Source: Tatumella terrea (lineage in GTDB: Bacteria > Pseudomonadota > Gammaproteobacteria > Enterobacterales > Enterobacteriaceae). Taken from it: 64,000 nt of DNA. A program made the position numbers and the translations under genes. Shown here piece by piece: positions 43,394 through 51,968 of this stretch. The DNA lies in the NCBI RefSeq assembly GCF_039523755.1, contig NZ_BAAAFX010000018.1:186001-250000 (forward strand), given 5' to 3'. The first letter of the stretch is position 1. Every line of letters starts with the position of its first letter. The notes beneath the pieces are model-generated. The model saw nothing but the letters and a program-made list of their open reading frames with translations. It did not search any database and was not told the DNA's origin.

Positions 43394-44698
43394 TCATGAC
43401 CGCCATTCGCGTAACGGGGCCAGTTCGAGATTAGAACGAAAATCTTCGCCAACGTAATCGTTATCCAGCAACCCGCGGCGACGCAGCTCGGGCAATAACC
43501 CATTGATCAATAAATCCTCCTGATCAGGATTACCGAGACCATGCAGAGAGATCACATCCAGTACACCGGCGTTATAGCGTTCCTCGATAGCATCCGCCAA
43601 CTGTTCCGGGACGCCGGCGACAAACCAGTGTCCGGTCTCTTCCGCCCTGTGGATGAGCTCTCGCAGTGTCAGCCCTTGTAAGGCATAATTGCGGAATATT
43701 TGCGCCCGCCCCTGACGACGATTCACCTGCGACACCCCGGGGATCAGTGCGGCAGGGACCGGCGCATCTAACGCTAATTCAGTCAGGTCCACCTCACCTC
43801 CCAGCATATCTGCCAGACGTAAGCGCCCTTGCGAATAGTCAATACGTTCATACTTTTGCTGCAGGCGGCGGGCGACTCCCTCCTCACTTTCGCCAATAAT
43901 GGCGTGGAACGAATTCATAAAGAGCGGTAGTTCTCCTTCACGACTCACGCTAACGGCACGACGCTGTACTTCAGCCACAAAATTCACCGCATCGTCCAGC
44001 GTAGGTTGTGAAGTATAAATCACCTCAGCAAAGCGCACACCGAGATTGATCCCTGCATCAGATTGCCCGGCCTGAAACTGTACCGGACGCCGTTGCGGGG
44101 GCGGCGGTACATTTAACGGTCCTTCGACCTGAATATAGTCCCCGCGAAAATTTATCGGATGAAGTTTTTGAGGATCGATGGCGATCCCCCCTGCGGATTT
44201 ACGCCATACGGCGGAAGGATCGTTAGCGTCTAATAATGCATTGTAAGCGCTGATAAATTCGCTGGCGCGCGCATAACGTTGATCCGGCGAGGGCAACGGC
44301 TCAAGGCCGAAGTTCTCTTCGCCGACAGAGGACGTCACTGCATTCCACGCCGCGCGGCCACCACTCAGATGGTCCAGCGTGGCCATTTGTCGCGCCAGAT
44401 GATAAGGATGCAGCCAGCCAGTACTGACGGTAGCCACTAATCCGATATCACTGGTTTGCTGGCTGAGGGCTGACAGCGCAATCAGTGGATCCTGACTGCC
44501 GGTACTTCCTGCCAACCCGGCACGATCGGTCTGCAGTAAATCTGCGGTGAATAAACCCGTAATTTTTTCGCGTTCGGCAAGTTGTGCCAGCTTAGCGGCC
44601 CGCGATATACCGTAACCACGCTGTTTATCGTTAGAGGCCGTCACGACATTGCCGGCACCCACCAGCGTCTTCAATCGCCTGCGTTTCTGATTACCCAA
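43394..44698 (-). CDS. Flavin-dependent monooxygenase, NtaA/SnaA/DszA family (LLM class)
   Basis: Luciferase-like FMNH2-dependent oxygenase of about 434 residues. Family blocks are clear: KLAQLAEREKITGLFTADLL, LVATVSTGWLHPYHLARQMA, LDHLSGGRAAWNAVTSS, QRRPVQFQAGQSDAGINLG and FAEVIYTS. The start is weak: TTG 44698 without a ribosome site. The frame stays open upstream to a TAG just past 44760, with no ATG or GTG. An ATT at 44722, preceded by GTAGAGAAA, sits where an ATG would be expected. The N-terminus may be damaged or misassigned. The family attacks chelators, sulfur or alkane compounds with a separate flavin reductase, not seen here. Confidence 0.72.
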   Translation of the reverse strand: MGNQKRRRLKTLVGAGNVVTASNDKQRGYGISRAAKLAQLAEREKITGLFTADLLQTDRAGLAGSTGSQDPLIALSALSQQTSDIGLVATVSTGWLHPYHLARQMATLDHLSGGRAAWNAVTSSVGEENFGLEPLPSPDQRYARASEFISAYNALLDANDPSAVWRKSAGGIAIDPQKLHPINFRGDYIQVEGPLNVPPPPQRRPVQFQAGQSDAGINLGVRFAEVIYTSQPTLDDAVNFVAEVQRRAVSVSREGELPLFMNSFHAIIGESEEGVARRLQQKYERIDYSQGRLRLADMLGGEVDLTELALDAPVPAALIPGVSQVNRRQGRAQIFRNYALQGLTLRELIHRAEETGHWFVAGVPEQLADAIEERYNAGVLDVISLHGLGNPDQEDLLINGLLPELRRRGLLDNDYVGEDFRSNLELAPLREWRS

Positions 44699-44722
44699 AC
44701 CCCGTTCCTTAGCCGAAGAAAT

Positions 44723-45222
44723 TTTCTCTACAACATACGTCTTCGTGCTTAGAGGACACCACTAATAAAAATTGCAGAGCAATATCGCTCTGCACATTAA
44801 GCACAGACGCTTTGTCAACAACCGGATGAAACAGGGGCGACCGGGCGATTTATCGCCTGAAATGCCGGTAATATCCACGGGTAAACGCCACCACGCAAAA
44901 TTAGCGTTGACACCCGCTCGTGTCTCACTGTTATGCATCCAGGCAACGTATTGTGCTGTCGTTCAGTCAGCAGAAAAACGGACGGTTACTCCGTGTGTCA
45001 CAGGTTCAGAAGCACTCATTACATGCTCCGATCATGCGGGCAAAGAAGTCATTCCCCGGCAGGAAGACCTGTCATGGTGGCAGAACTGTTACCCTTAACT
45101 CCGGTTATTCGCCTGATGAGCAGGGAGCAGATGCCCGCCATTGACTGTGCAATCTGCGGGGTTTTAACCTCTCCGGGCACTGAGTCGTAGGGCCGGGGTT
45201 TCAGGTATCCCCGGTGCCGGGA
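44723..45222. other. Intergenic region, no supported gene
   Basis: About 500 bases between the monooxygenase and yajD. Overlapping short frames on the + strand (44772-45190) show neither start signals nor recognisable products. Confidence 0.45.
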
Positions 45223-45576
45223 CTACTTTTTCTTATTCAGCATCGACTTTAAATCGGCAAACGGGTTAAAGGTCGCCACACCCATATCTTTCTGTGCATC
45301 TTCGCCCGCAACAACGCGGGTGCCATAGATATCGGCTTCGGTATATTTCGAATGTTCATGGTCGTGACAATACAGACATAGCAATTCCCAGTTGCTGCCG
45401 TCTTCCGGGTTATTGGTGTGATCGTGATCGATATGGTGAACCGTTAATTCCCGCAGATTGGAATAAACAAACTCCCGGGAACAACGCCCGCAGACCCACG
45501 GATAAATTTTAAGTGCTTTTTCACGATAGCCACTTTCCAGCCGCGCGTAGTTTTTTGGAATAAAAGCCATTGCCAT
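45223..45576 (-). CDS. yajD: HNH nuclease-family protein YajD
   Basis: 117-residue protein nearly identical to E. coli YajD from IPKNYARLESGYREKALKIY on. The HNH core is complete: CGRC (zinc knuckle), LTVHHIDHDHTNNPEDGSNW (catalytic HH) and LCLYCHDHEHS. YajD is a small predicted metal-dependent endonuclease of unknown cellular task. The C-terminus (NPFADLKSMLNKKK) also matches. AGG lies five bases before the first ATG. Monocistronic. Confidence 0.94.
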   Translation of the reverse strand: MAMAFIPKNYARLESGYREKALKIYPWVCGRCSREFVYSNLRELTVHHIDHDHTNNPEDGSNWELLCLYCHDHEHSKYTEADIYGTRVVAGEDAQKDMGVATFNPFADLKSMLNKKK

Positions 45577-45848
45577 TGTTACCTGTTATCAAAAAAGACG
45601 ATGTGGGATTTTGCTGAAGCCAGCCGGTGCTCTTTTCAGCTGAGAAGCAGCCCCCTCTCTGAATGTGGCTATTCTACACGGGTAAACGATAACCTGACCA
45701 CAGAGCCGTTAACAAACTCAGGATTGTCTTCTCTTTTTATCACCGCAACCGTGCTGATCCCGCCGACCTGCCGGTGACCATAGGAATCCGACCTACCGCC
45801 GAACCTTATACACCGGCAGTCATGCCCCCTGCGCCGGGAGAGGTTAAA

Positions 45849-46409
45849 TCACCGGGCCTCCGGGCTCTGATCGCGGGAATTCCATTCATCACGGGTGATT
45901 TCCCATAATTCAGACATCAGCCAGCCGCTGACATAGTGCTTCTCTTCCGTCCGGATAAGCCGCATGCCACTGTTTTCTGAGATTACCCGGGAACGGTGGT
46001 TATCCGCGGCTTTCGGTGCCCGTAAAACGTCCCGTTTCAGGGTGTTGAACCAGTAATCGGTTACCGCAATACTGGCTTCACGCATATAGCCCTGCCCCTG
46101 ATATTCAGGCACCAGCCAGAAACCGCGGTTATTATCGGGTATATCATATAAACAGATATGCCCGATAAGTTCTTCCGGGGTGCTCTTTCGGCGTACCGTC
46201 CAGCACCATGCCTGTCCCTTTTCCATCTGCGGCAGCGCAATAGAATTCACATAAAACTCTGCACCGTCCTCCGGATAGGGCCAGGGGACAGTCCCTGTCA
46301 GATAACGGACGATCTCCCAGCGCGGAAAGCATTGCTGGATCTGCGGCGCATCTTCACTGACCAGAGGGGTTAACCATAATCGGGATGTTTCCAGTACGGG
46401 TATCGGCAT
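45849..46409 (-). CDS. GNAT acetyltransferase, RimJ/RimL type
   Basis: 186 residues. The opening ETSRLWLTPL (near residue 7-16) and central NNRGFWLVPEYQGQGYMREA (near 98-117), with the acetyl-CoA loop Q-G-Q-G-Y, define the group. NHRSRVISENSGMRLIRTEE is the third motif. Targets may be protein N-termini, amino-glycans or small amines; sequence does not tell. AGGAG occurs a few bases before the ATG. Single gene. Confidence 0.87.
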   Translation of the reverse strand: MPIPVLETSRLWLTPLVSEDAPQIQQCFPRWEIVRYLTGTVPWPYPEDGAEFYVNSIALPQMEKGQAWCWTVRRKSTPEELIGHICLYDIPDNNRGFWLVPEYQGQGYMREASIAVTDYWFNTLKRDVLRAPKAADNHRSRVISENSGMRLIRTEEKHYVSGWLMSELWEITRDEWNSRDQSPEAR

Positions 46410-46934
46410 AGCAGGCTCCTGTCTCAGGTGATGATTCTGTATCGGGTATAACCTTTTCTACGGCAGCGCTTCCGAAAGCAATCCTGCCCGGGGTGCTGTA
46501 TAAAATTCCCGCCGGGTCGTTATGCACTTTGGCCAACAGCCCCCCCGGCAACACAACAGGAGACGCCCGGCGGTCCGGTTTATATCGCGACAACGGGCGG
46601 AAGTGTTCCCGTCATCTTATCCGCCACGCCGGAGATCACCTGCGATGACGGCAGCCGGAAAGCCGCCTCAGGGATTGTCATCGCGGTTCCCTGAACCGTA
46701 CCAGGAAATCAGCCGGCAGCAAAGTCACGGAACCACTCAGAGTCACCTGCGAGGGGCTGCCGAATATAAATTAATAACATCATGTTTTAAAAAAGGAAAA
46801 TATTGTGAGTGATTCTTCGGTCGGGCTGAGTACGAAGTTCCCCCATCGCCGCTATCCTAAAACCGGTTGCAATTCACCGATTCGCAGGTTAAATCAATAG
46901 TAATTCCCCTTCAGATATCAGATTACTCACGTAA
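46410..46934. other. Intergenic region, no supported gene
   Basis: About 520 bases upstream of a LysR gene. Short frames on both strands (for example 46354-46593 minus) overlap the acetyltransferase and lack support. I see no clear operator. Confidence 0.45.
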
Positions 46935-47837
46935 ATGAAGAAAAAAACACTCAACCAGGTGACCGATTTTGACCTCAGGCTGTTAAGAATTTTTAAAGCG
47001 GTCGCTGAATGTGGCAGTTTTTCTGCAGCAGAAGGATTATTAGGGATCACCCGTTCCGCGATCAGCTTACATATGGGTGACCTTGAACAGCGATTAGGGA
47101 TGCGTCTGTGTCAGCGCGGACGGGCTGGATTCTCTCTGACCGATGAAGGAAGAGAGATACTGCGTCTCAGTGAAACCATGATGACCTCAGTAGAGTTTTT
47201 TCGCCAGCAGGTCAATCAGATGCATGAGCAGATCCGTGGTGAATTCAAGCTCGGCATTATAAATAATCTGGTGACACAGCCGATGATGCGGATAACCGAA
47301 GCGTTACAGGAACTGCGTACCCGTGGCCCGGAAATCCGCATCAATCTGAGTATGTGTACACCGGCGGAGATCGAAAGAGGCCTGATGGACGGTCGCCTTC
47401 ATGCCGGCGCACTGCCGATGATCACCCCGCTCTCGACACTCAACTACTATCCGCTCTATGAAGAGAAATCCAGCCTCTACTGCAGTCACGACCACCCGCT
47501 GTTCGGGACGGCCGGGAATGTTGACAGCGCCCGTCTCAGCAGCGTGGATGCCGTCGCTCCCGGTTACCGGATGACCGCAGAAACTATCGGTTTGCACCAG
47601 CGACTCAACTGCAATGCCACCGCGACTGACCGGGAAGGGATAGCTTTCCTGATCCTCACCGGTAAGTTTGTCGGGTTCCTGCCCGATCATTATGCGAATG
47701 CCTGGCTGGAGAAGGATATGATGCGGGCTATCCATCCGGAGGAGATGTTTTTTACCACCACCATCGCGGCTGCTACCCGTAAAGGCCACCGTGCCAACGC
47801 CATCCTCGACCTTTTTTTACGTTCCCTCGGGCTCTGA
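46935..47837 (+). CDS. LysR-family regulator
   Basis: 300 residues. Basic N-terminus MKKKTLNQVTDFDLRLLRIF leads into the winged helix (VAECGSFSAAEGLLGITRSA, ISLHMGDLEQRLGMRLCQRG). The effector domain starts near residue 95 (GEFKLGIINNLVTQPMMRIT). There is no strong ribosome site before the ATG. No divergent partner lies within 500 bases, so its targets are not evident. The protein's C-terminal part (LHAGALPMITPLSTLNYYPL) is typical of the family. Confidence 0.85.
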   Translation: MKKKTLNQVTDFDLRLLRIFKAVAECGSFSAAEGLLGITRSAISLHMGDLEQRLGMRLCQRGRAGFSLTDEGREILRLSETMMTSVEFFRQQVNQMHEQIRGEFKLGIINNLVTQPMMRITEALQELRTRGPEIRINLSMCTPAEIERGLMDGRLHAGALPMITPLSTLNYYPLYEEKSSLYCSHDHPLFGTAGNVDSARLSSVDAVAPGYRMTAETIGLHQRLNCNATATDREGIAFLILTGKFVGFLPDHYANAWLEKDMMRAIHPEEMFFTTTIAAATRKGHRANAILDLFLRSLGL

Positions 47838-48212
47838 TATCAGGCCGGTATGATCCACTCTAACGCCACCGGCCGAATTCCCGCCGGTACGGCTTCCCTT
47901 CAGGGATACGGTTTGCGGCCCGAAATCCCTCTGCCGCCCTGCCGATCGTCAAATCGTTCGTCACCCGCACACCCGTTTCCGCGAGCTGACCGGCTGGCCG
48001 CCCGTATCCTTGTCAGTTCAGGGGAAGCTGCAGGCCAGATTCAGGCCTGACCCAAAGGAGAGAATATCTTGTCGGGGATCTGCTAACGTCTTTCGGCCCG
48101 GAGACCCGCCGCAGAATATGATGCCTGATGACCGTTTCCCCCTCCATGGCGGTCCGTCGCCGGTTCTCTGCCAAAGCAAGTGAGCCTGCCCTCCTCAACC
48201 AGATCTCAGGTG
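47838..48212. other. Intergenic region between convergent LysR genes, no gene seen
   Basis: About 375 bases without a supported frame, terminator or repeat. Confidence 0.45.
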
Positions 48213-49085
48213 TCAGATCCGGAAAGAGCTCAGGAAACCGATAAAAGTCTTCACCGCCCGTGACTGCGTTTTTGTATCGCGATACACAAGTCCGATATCC
48301 CGGCCGGTCAGTGGTTCGGTTTCACGTGTCGTTATCCGATAGGGGATATTCTGCAGCGTCAGTTGCGGTAACAGACTGATCCCCAGATTTTTTTCAACCA
48401 TCGCCATCACAGCATAGTCATCCCACAGGGTATATCTGACCTGCAGATCCAGCTGATGCTGAGCAAAGATCCCTGATATCTCATTATTGTTGCCCTTCTC
48501 CAGCAGCAGGAAGGGATAATCGCATAATGCCGGTAGCGGAACGGTCTGCAATCCTGCGAGCGGATGGTCGTCCGGCATCACGACCCGATAGGGGTCATGA
48601 TGCAGAAACAGGCTTTCCAGCGAGGAATGGACAGGCAGGCGGGTAAATCCACAGTCCACCTGGCCCTCCAGTACTCTGCGCTCCGTTTCCCGATAGTCTC
48701 CCGGCACTAATTCGAAGATGATATCCGGGTAGTGCTGACGGAACTCACTCAGGAGGGCAGGAAGCCAGTGAACGGCAACACTGGAAAACGTCCCTACCCT
48801 GATCGTCCCTGACTGCAACCCGTTCAGCGCATCCACTTCGCTTTGCAGACGACCATAACTTTCATAAACACCACGGGCAAAGGGTAACAGGCGACGGCCT
48901 TCCGGGGTGAGTCTGGCTCCCTGCCTGCTGCGTTCGAATAACGACACTCCCCATTCGGTTTCCAGGTCATTGATCATCCTGCTGATCCCCGACTGGGAGT
49001 AAAAGATACGTTCGGCGGCGCGGGTAAAACTTCCGCACTCGACCACGCTGATAAATGCCTTGTATTTCTGAATATTGAGGTCCAT
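48213..49085 (-). CDS. LysR-family regulator, probable regulator of azlCD
   Basis: 290 residues from ATG 49085 (MDLNIQKYKAFISVVECGSF). The frame is open to 49277, but that extra part is cysteine-rich and untypical. The helix-turn-helix (FTRAAERIFYSQSGISRMIN) and effector domain (SGTIRVGTFSSVAVHWLPAL, DYPFLLLEKGNNNEISGIFA) are clear. It is divergent from azlCD with 500 bases between, so it may control branched-chain amino-acid export. That link is inference. Confidence 0.84.
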   Translation of the reverse strand: MDLNIQKYKAFISVVECGSFTRAAERIFYSQSGISRMINDLETEWGVSLFERSRQGARLTPEGRRLLPFARGVYESYGRLQSEVDALNGLQSGTIRVGTFSSVAVHWLPALLSEFRQHYPDIIFELVPGDYRETERRVLEGQVDCGFTRLPVHSSLESLFLHHDPYRVVMPDDHPLAGLQTVPLPALCDYPFLLLEKGNNNEISGIFAQHQLDLQVRYTLWDDYAVMAMVEKNLGISLLPQLTLQNIPYRITTRETEPLTGRDIGLVYRDTKTQSRAVKTFIGFLSSFRI

Positions 49086-49588
49086 GGCCGGCACCATCCG
49101 GTTTTGTGATGATATCCATGCTAAACACTCGCTTTTGTAATCACAAGCCCTGTGCAAGAATGCCTTATCCCCGCAGAAGTGCCGCAATGATGGCACAGAC
49201 AGCGGAGATAATCTCCGCGATATCATCGACTGATGCTGATCGTCAAAGCACTTCAGCCCGTCGCGGATGCCCGGCATTTACACTCAAGGGATCAGGCGGG
49301 TTCGCCGGGGTTCTCCGGCCTGCCTCGCAGGAGAGTGCAGCATCGGAGGCTTAGAGGAACAGGCCCGCGGGTGAACAGCACCTGCCGGCCGGCAGCGAGT
49401 ACTTTATTCTCATACAGAGGAGCGTTTCCAGTGAGTGTCTTACCCATGACTGACGGCTTAGCCGCGCCGGAATTTCCGGGCATTTACGGATGTCCCGGTT
49501 CCGGCACGGAAGATCAGCAGCCTGCCCCTCCCGCCGGAACATCTCTATCGGGTATCAGCTTGCTGGCAGACTCTGCTAAGGCGGAACG
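49086..49588. other. Divergent intergenic region LysR/azlC
   Basis: 500 bases that must hold both promoters. Open frames here on both strands are GC-driven and lack start signals. No operator identified. Confidence 0.4.
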
Positions 49589-50305
49589 ATGACCACGCAT
49601 CAGCACAGCCTTTCGTTCAGCCGCGGGGTGAAAGATGCTATTCCGTTACTGCTGGCGGTGGCTCCGTATGGCGTGATCCTCGGTATTCAGGCCGCCAGTC
49701 AGGGGATCCCTCCCTGGCAACTGGGGTTGATGACATCGATGAACTTTGCCGGAGGTTCTGAATTTGCCGCCATCAGTCTGTGGCACGCGCCGCTACCAGT
49801 GCTGACGATTGTGATGCTGACGTTTCTGATCAACAGCCGGCACATCATTATGGGGGCTGCGATTGCCCCCTACCTGAAACATTTGCCACTGAGAAAAATA
49901 CTACCGGCACTGTTCCTGATGGGCGACGAAGGCTGGGCTGTCAGCTATGCCAGTGCGGTGAGAAACGCATCCGGAATGCCCGACGCAAAAGCACTGCCGC
50001 TGGCCTATTATCTCGGGGTCTGTTTTCCGTTCTATCCGGTCTGGGTGCTGTTTTCGCTGGCGGGCTATCTTTTACCCTCGGTGCAGGACCATATTCAGTC
50101 ACTGGGTCTGGCGATGGCCTTCCCGGCAATATTTATCGTACTGCTGAAAGGAATGTGGCGGGGAAATCAGACGATACTGCCCTGGTGTACCAGTCTGCTG
50201 GTGTCCGCGGCTACCTTTATCCTGGTGCCGGGTCACAGCTATGTGCTGGCCGGCGCCTTTAGCGGCATGCTGGTGGCCTGGCTGCAGGCACGGAGGGGAG
50301 TATGA
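49589..50305 (+). CDS. azlC: AzlC-family branched-chain amino-acid exporter, large subunit
   Basis: 238-residue inner-membrane protein (YgaZ/AzlC). GVKDAIPLLLAVAPYGVILG (near residues 13-32), NFAGGSEFAAISLW (near 51-64) and INSRHIIMGAAIAPYL are the family signature. With its small partner it exports valine and related amino acids; YgaZH is the E. coli example. The ATG overlaps nothing upstream and is preceded by GCGGAACG. Its stop overlaps the azlD start by four bases (ATGA), so the two are translationally coupled. Confidence 0.9.
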   Translation: MTTHQHSLSFSRGVKDAIPLLLAVAPYGVILGIQAASQGIPPWQLGLMTSMNFAGGSEFAAISLWHAPLPVLTIVMLTFLINSRHIIMGAAIAPYLKHLPLRKILPALFLMGDEGWAVSYASAVRNASGMPDAKALPLAYYLGVCFPFYPVWVLFSLAGYLLPSVQDHIQSLGLAMAFPAIFIVLLKGMWRGNQTILPWCTSLLVSAATFILVPGHSYVLAGAFSGMLVAWLQARRGV

Positions 50306-50598
50306 CCTGGCAGGCAATACTCACCATTACCGGCATGGCACTGGCCACCTATCTGACCCGGGTGCTGGGATTTCTGTTACTGCGTAAACGCCACCTTAGT
50401 GCCGGTGCAAAGCATGTACTGGAAATCGCCCCCGGGTGTGTGATGGTGTCGGCGATTGCGCCCGGATTTTTTTCAAACGGCCCGGCCCGGACCATTGCGA
50501 TGCTGATAGCCATTGCCTGCGCCCAACGCTTTCCGATGCTGGTGACGCTGGTAATTTCGATGGCCAGCCTGGCGCTGCTGCAGTACCTGCTGCCGTGA
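50302..50598 (+). CDS. azlD: AzlD-family exporter, small subunit
   Basis: 98 residues with three or four hydrophobic segments. ALATYLTRVLGFLLLRKRHL (near 13-32) and CAQRFPMLVTLVISMASLAL are typical of AzlD/YgaH. It acts together with AzlC. The four-base overlap with azlC and the hairpin directly after it define a two-gene operon. Confidence 0.9.
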   Translation: MTWQAILTITGMALATYLTRVLGFLLLRKRHLSAGAKHVLEIAPGCVMVSAIAPGFFSNGPARTIAMLIAIACAQRFPMLVTLVISMASLALLQYLLP

Positions 50599-50602
50599 CG
50601 CG

Positions 50603-50621
50603 GGGGCAGGTGTCCTGCCCC
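50603..50621 (+). other. Hairpin after azlD
   Basis: GGGGCAGG and CCTGCCCC form a perfect 8-bp stem with a TGT loop, five bases after the stop. There is no T-run, so it may stabilise the mRNA end or work with Rho. Confidence 0.55.
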
Positions 50622-51071
50622 GTGGCTGAGCGCAGGCACCGCCAGGCCAGCACGCAGCCCGCGAAATGAGTTCACAGAGCCACCCGGGGTAAACACCGGC
50701 AGCGCTTAGCGACAATCCCTAAAACCCTGAGACGACAGACTGGCCGGGTGAAGATAAACATCCCGGCAGGGGACGCCACACAGTATAAAAAAGGACGACA
50801 TTAAGATACCACTCTGCATACTATCATCGGTGTGCAGGGCACTGCGGATAAATAGCAATGTAGTAGTCACCGGGTTTTTACAGTGATTCGCTACAGTATT
50901 ATACGCATTTTTTGCCTGACTCTTCCGTTTCATTTTTATCTAACAAACTGATTTATAGATTAATTATATATTGTCCGTGTAAATATCGTTATATCACCTC
51001 TTTACCGGCCTGTGACATGATAACCCTATATTTTTCTTGACTACTACATAGCAGCCACGCAAAATTGCAGG
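50622..51071. other. AT-rich intergenic region before the siderophore operon
   Basis: 450 bases. The last third is AT-rich and must hold the promoter of the iron operon. TTGACT followed by AT-rich bases occurs near 51038. No gene is supported. Confidence 0.45.
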
Positions 51072-51090
51072 GAGAATGATACTTATTACT
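51072..51090 (+). promoter_or_regulatory. Fur box of the siderophore ABC operon
   Basis: GAGAATGATACTTATTACT matches 14 of 19 positions of the Fur consensus and lies about 75 bases before the ATPase start, at the place expected for iron repression. Confidence 0.72.
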
Positions 51091-51142
51091 ATTTGCGTTC
51101 CGATGACCGGCGTTATGTTCCGGGTCTGACGCAGGAGTTAAC

Positions 51143-51172
51143 ATGCCACAGCAGGCTCCCTACCATGGATAA
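51143..51172 (+). CDS. Possible nine-residue leader ORF coupled to the ATPase gene
   Basis: ATG 51143 has a strong CAGGAG five bases upstream, stronger than any site before the ATPase ATG. It reads MPQQAPYHG and stops at TAA 51170-51172, overlapping the ATPase start (51165) by eight bases. Its translation could bring ribosomes to the ATPase start. It may instead be a chance frame. Confidence 0.35.
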   Translation: MPQQAPYHG

Positions 51173-51968
51173 ACGAGGTTTACAGGTCGAGAACCTGCGT
51201 GCCGGTTACCAGAAAAAGATAATTATTGATGATATCAGCCTGAGCCTTCCGCCAGGCAAGATGACCATACTGGCCGGTGCTAATGGGTCAGGAAAATCCA
51301 CATTACTCAACAGCATCGCGCGGATGATCACACCGCATGCCGGACAGGTCATCCTGGATGGCAAGGCGATTCATCAGCAACCTGCCCGTCAGGTGGCACG
51401 TCAGTTGGGAATTCTGCCACAAACCCCGCTGCTGCCAGAGGGACTGACCGTCGCAGAACTGATCTCCCGGGGCCGGTTCCCGTGGCAGGGATTCCTGCGC
51501 CAATGGTCAGAAGCCGATGAGCAGGCGGTGACCGAAGCGATGCGTCTGACCGGGACGGAGTCTCTGGCAGATCAGCAGGTAGAGAACCTTTCCGGCGGCC
51601 AGCGCCAGCGATGCTGGATAGCCATGACCCTCGCCCAGCAGACCCCGACAATTTTGCTGGATGAGCCGACGACCTTTCTCGATCTGCGTTATCAGGTTGA
51701 GATCCTTGAATTGCTGCGTGACCTGACCCTGTATCATCACCGGACGGTGATCATGGTGCTGCACGATCTGAATTTTGCCGTTAACTATGCAGATACTCTG
51801 GTATTTATGAAACAGGGCAGATTGTGTGCCGTCACCGACGACCCAGCCGCCTGTACCCCGGCGCTGATCCAATCCGTGTTTGATCTGGATGTCCAGATGT
51901 CGGTCAACCCACACACCGGCAAACCCTTCTTTATGCCCTTTCCTGCGATGAAGAGTTCACAAGAATGA
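51165..51968 (+). CDS. Iron-siderophore ABC transporter, ATP-binding protein (FecE/FepC type)
   Basis: 267 residues from ATG 51165. Walker A GANGSGKST near residue 40, signature LSGGQRQRCWIAM near 145, Walker B TILLDEPTTFLDL near 164, and the switch His in VLHDLNFAV. Opening LQVENLRAGYQKKIIIDDIS and overall length are typical of siderophore/heme/B12 importers. The frame extends to TTG 51093, but lacks homology there. The stop overlaps the permease start by four bases. Confidence 0.92.
   Translation: MDKRGLQVENLRAGYQKKIIIDDISLSLPPGKMTILAGANGSGKSTLLNSIARMITPHAGQVILDGKAIHQQPARQVARQLGILPQTPLLPEGLTVAELISRGRFPWQGFLRQWSEADEQAVTEAMRLTGTESLADQQVENLSGGQRQRCWIAMTLAQQTPTILLDEPTTFLDLRYQVEILELLRDLTLYHHRTVIMVLHDLNFAVNYADTLVFMKQGRLCAVTDDPAACTPALIQSVFDLDVQMSVNPHTGKPFFMPFPAMKSSQE

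Noticed and set aside
44772..45190. Three overlapping + strand frames of 74-108 codons
   Set aside because: No start signals and no recognisable product; the frames share the same DNA, so at most one could be real.
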